A DNA stretch of 12,794 nt, from the NCBI GenBank assembly GCA_002390025.1, contig DGRU01000060.1, forward strand, positions 1 through 12,794, given 5' to 3'. The notes beneath the pieces were generated by a model, which searched no databases, was not told the origin of the DNA, and worked only from the letters and a program-made list of their open reading frames with translations. Made by a program: the position numbers and the translations under genes. Shown one piece after another: positions 12,645-12,794 of the stretch; positions within the stretch are counted from its first letter, which is position 1; each line of letters opens with the position of its first letter. This stretch comes from Lachnospiraceae bacterium UBA4380 (GTDB taxonomy: Bacteria > Bacillota > Clostridia > Lachnospirales > Lachnospiraceae).

Positions 12645-12794
12645 TTACAGGATGTCGATGTATTCGCCGGCAAGGGCTTTGTTCATACTGCGGACAGCAC
12701 AGAACTTGCCGCACATGCTGCAGGTGTCGCTGTGGTCGTCTTCGGGTCGGCGGGAATCGCGGATGGCCTTGGCTGTTTCCGGATCCAGGGCACA
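12645..12794 (-). CDS. thiC: C-terminal end of ThiC-type phosphomethylpyrimidine synthase (partial)
   Basis: The last 49 codons and TAA (12645-12647) of a - strand gene run off the right edge. The tail reads LDPETAKAIRDSRRPEDDHS, then DTCSMCGKFCAVRSMN. The three cysteines are the [4Fe-4S]-binding cluster of ThiC, the radical SAM enzyme that converts aminoimidazole ribotide to the pyrimidine half of thiamin. Their spacing is C-x2-C-x3-C, one residue shorter than the C-x2-C-x4-C of the E. coli enzyme; I recall this shorter form from clostridial and archaeal ThiC. BzaF, the ThiC-related benzimidazole synthase, cannot be excluded from the tail alone. Confidence 0.88.
   Translation of the reverse strand, partial: CALDPETAKAIRDSRRPEDDHSDTCSMCGKFCAVRSMNKALAGEYIDIL

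Noticed and set aside
11936..12673. A 245-codon - strand frame spanning the permease and AraC remnants
   Set aside because: Its translation is out of frame with both recognisable remnants and has no domain of its own.

Overview
The window looks like part of a chromosome from an anaerobic Gram-positive Clostridia, probably Lachnospiraceae-like. This is inferred from strong GGAGG-type ribosome binding sites, a lipoprotein-type sugar-binding protein, a membrane histidine kinase with a LuxR/NarL-type partner, and compact operons. The species cannot be read from the sequence.

Layout: (1) 1-585 holds the 3' end of an unidentified coiled-coil gene, a strong terminator, a decayed reverse-strand short-chain dehydrogenase remnant, and the promoter of the next operon. 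(2) 586-5234 is a four-gene sensory operon on the + strand: a membrane-anchored sugar-binding-protein-like sensor, a histidine kinase, a NarL/LuxR response regulator, and an orphan family-1 solute-binding protein. It ends in a clear terminator. (3) 5404-9714 is a monosaccharide (CUT2/ribose-galactose type) ABC transporter operon: a double-ATPase subunit, one permease and one lipoprotein binding protein, with structured intercistronic regions and a terminator. (4) 9738-10124 is a small glyoxalase/VOC-fold protein. (5) 10125-11756 is a more A/T-rich stretch with a solitary PD-(D/E)XK nuclease-like gene and a small acidic orphan ORF, probably acquired horizontally. (6) 11757-12644 on the - strand is a decay zone, with the C-terminal DNA-binding half of an AraC regulator abutting a fragment of an osmoprotectant ABC permease. 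(7) 12645-12794 is the C-terminal end of a ThiC-type enzyme on the - strand.

How it fits together: the binding-protein-like sensor probably detects a sugar outside the cell and signals through the kinase to the response regulator, which would switch on the transporter. The best support is a shared inverted repeat, TGACA-N2-TGTCA. It occurs upstream of the sensory operon (516-527) and twice upstream of the transporter (5405-5416 perfect, 5428-5439 with one mismatch). In both promoters the proximal copy lies exactly 24 nt before a -10-like hexamer. This points to one regulator controlling both units. The sugar cannot be deduced, because no sugar kinase or isomerase gene is present.
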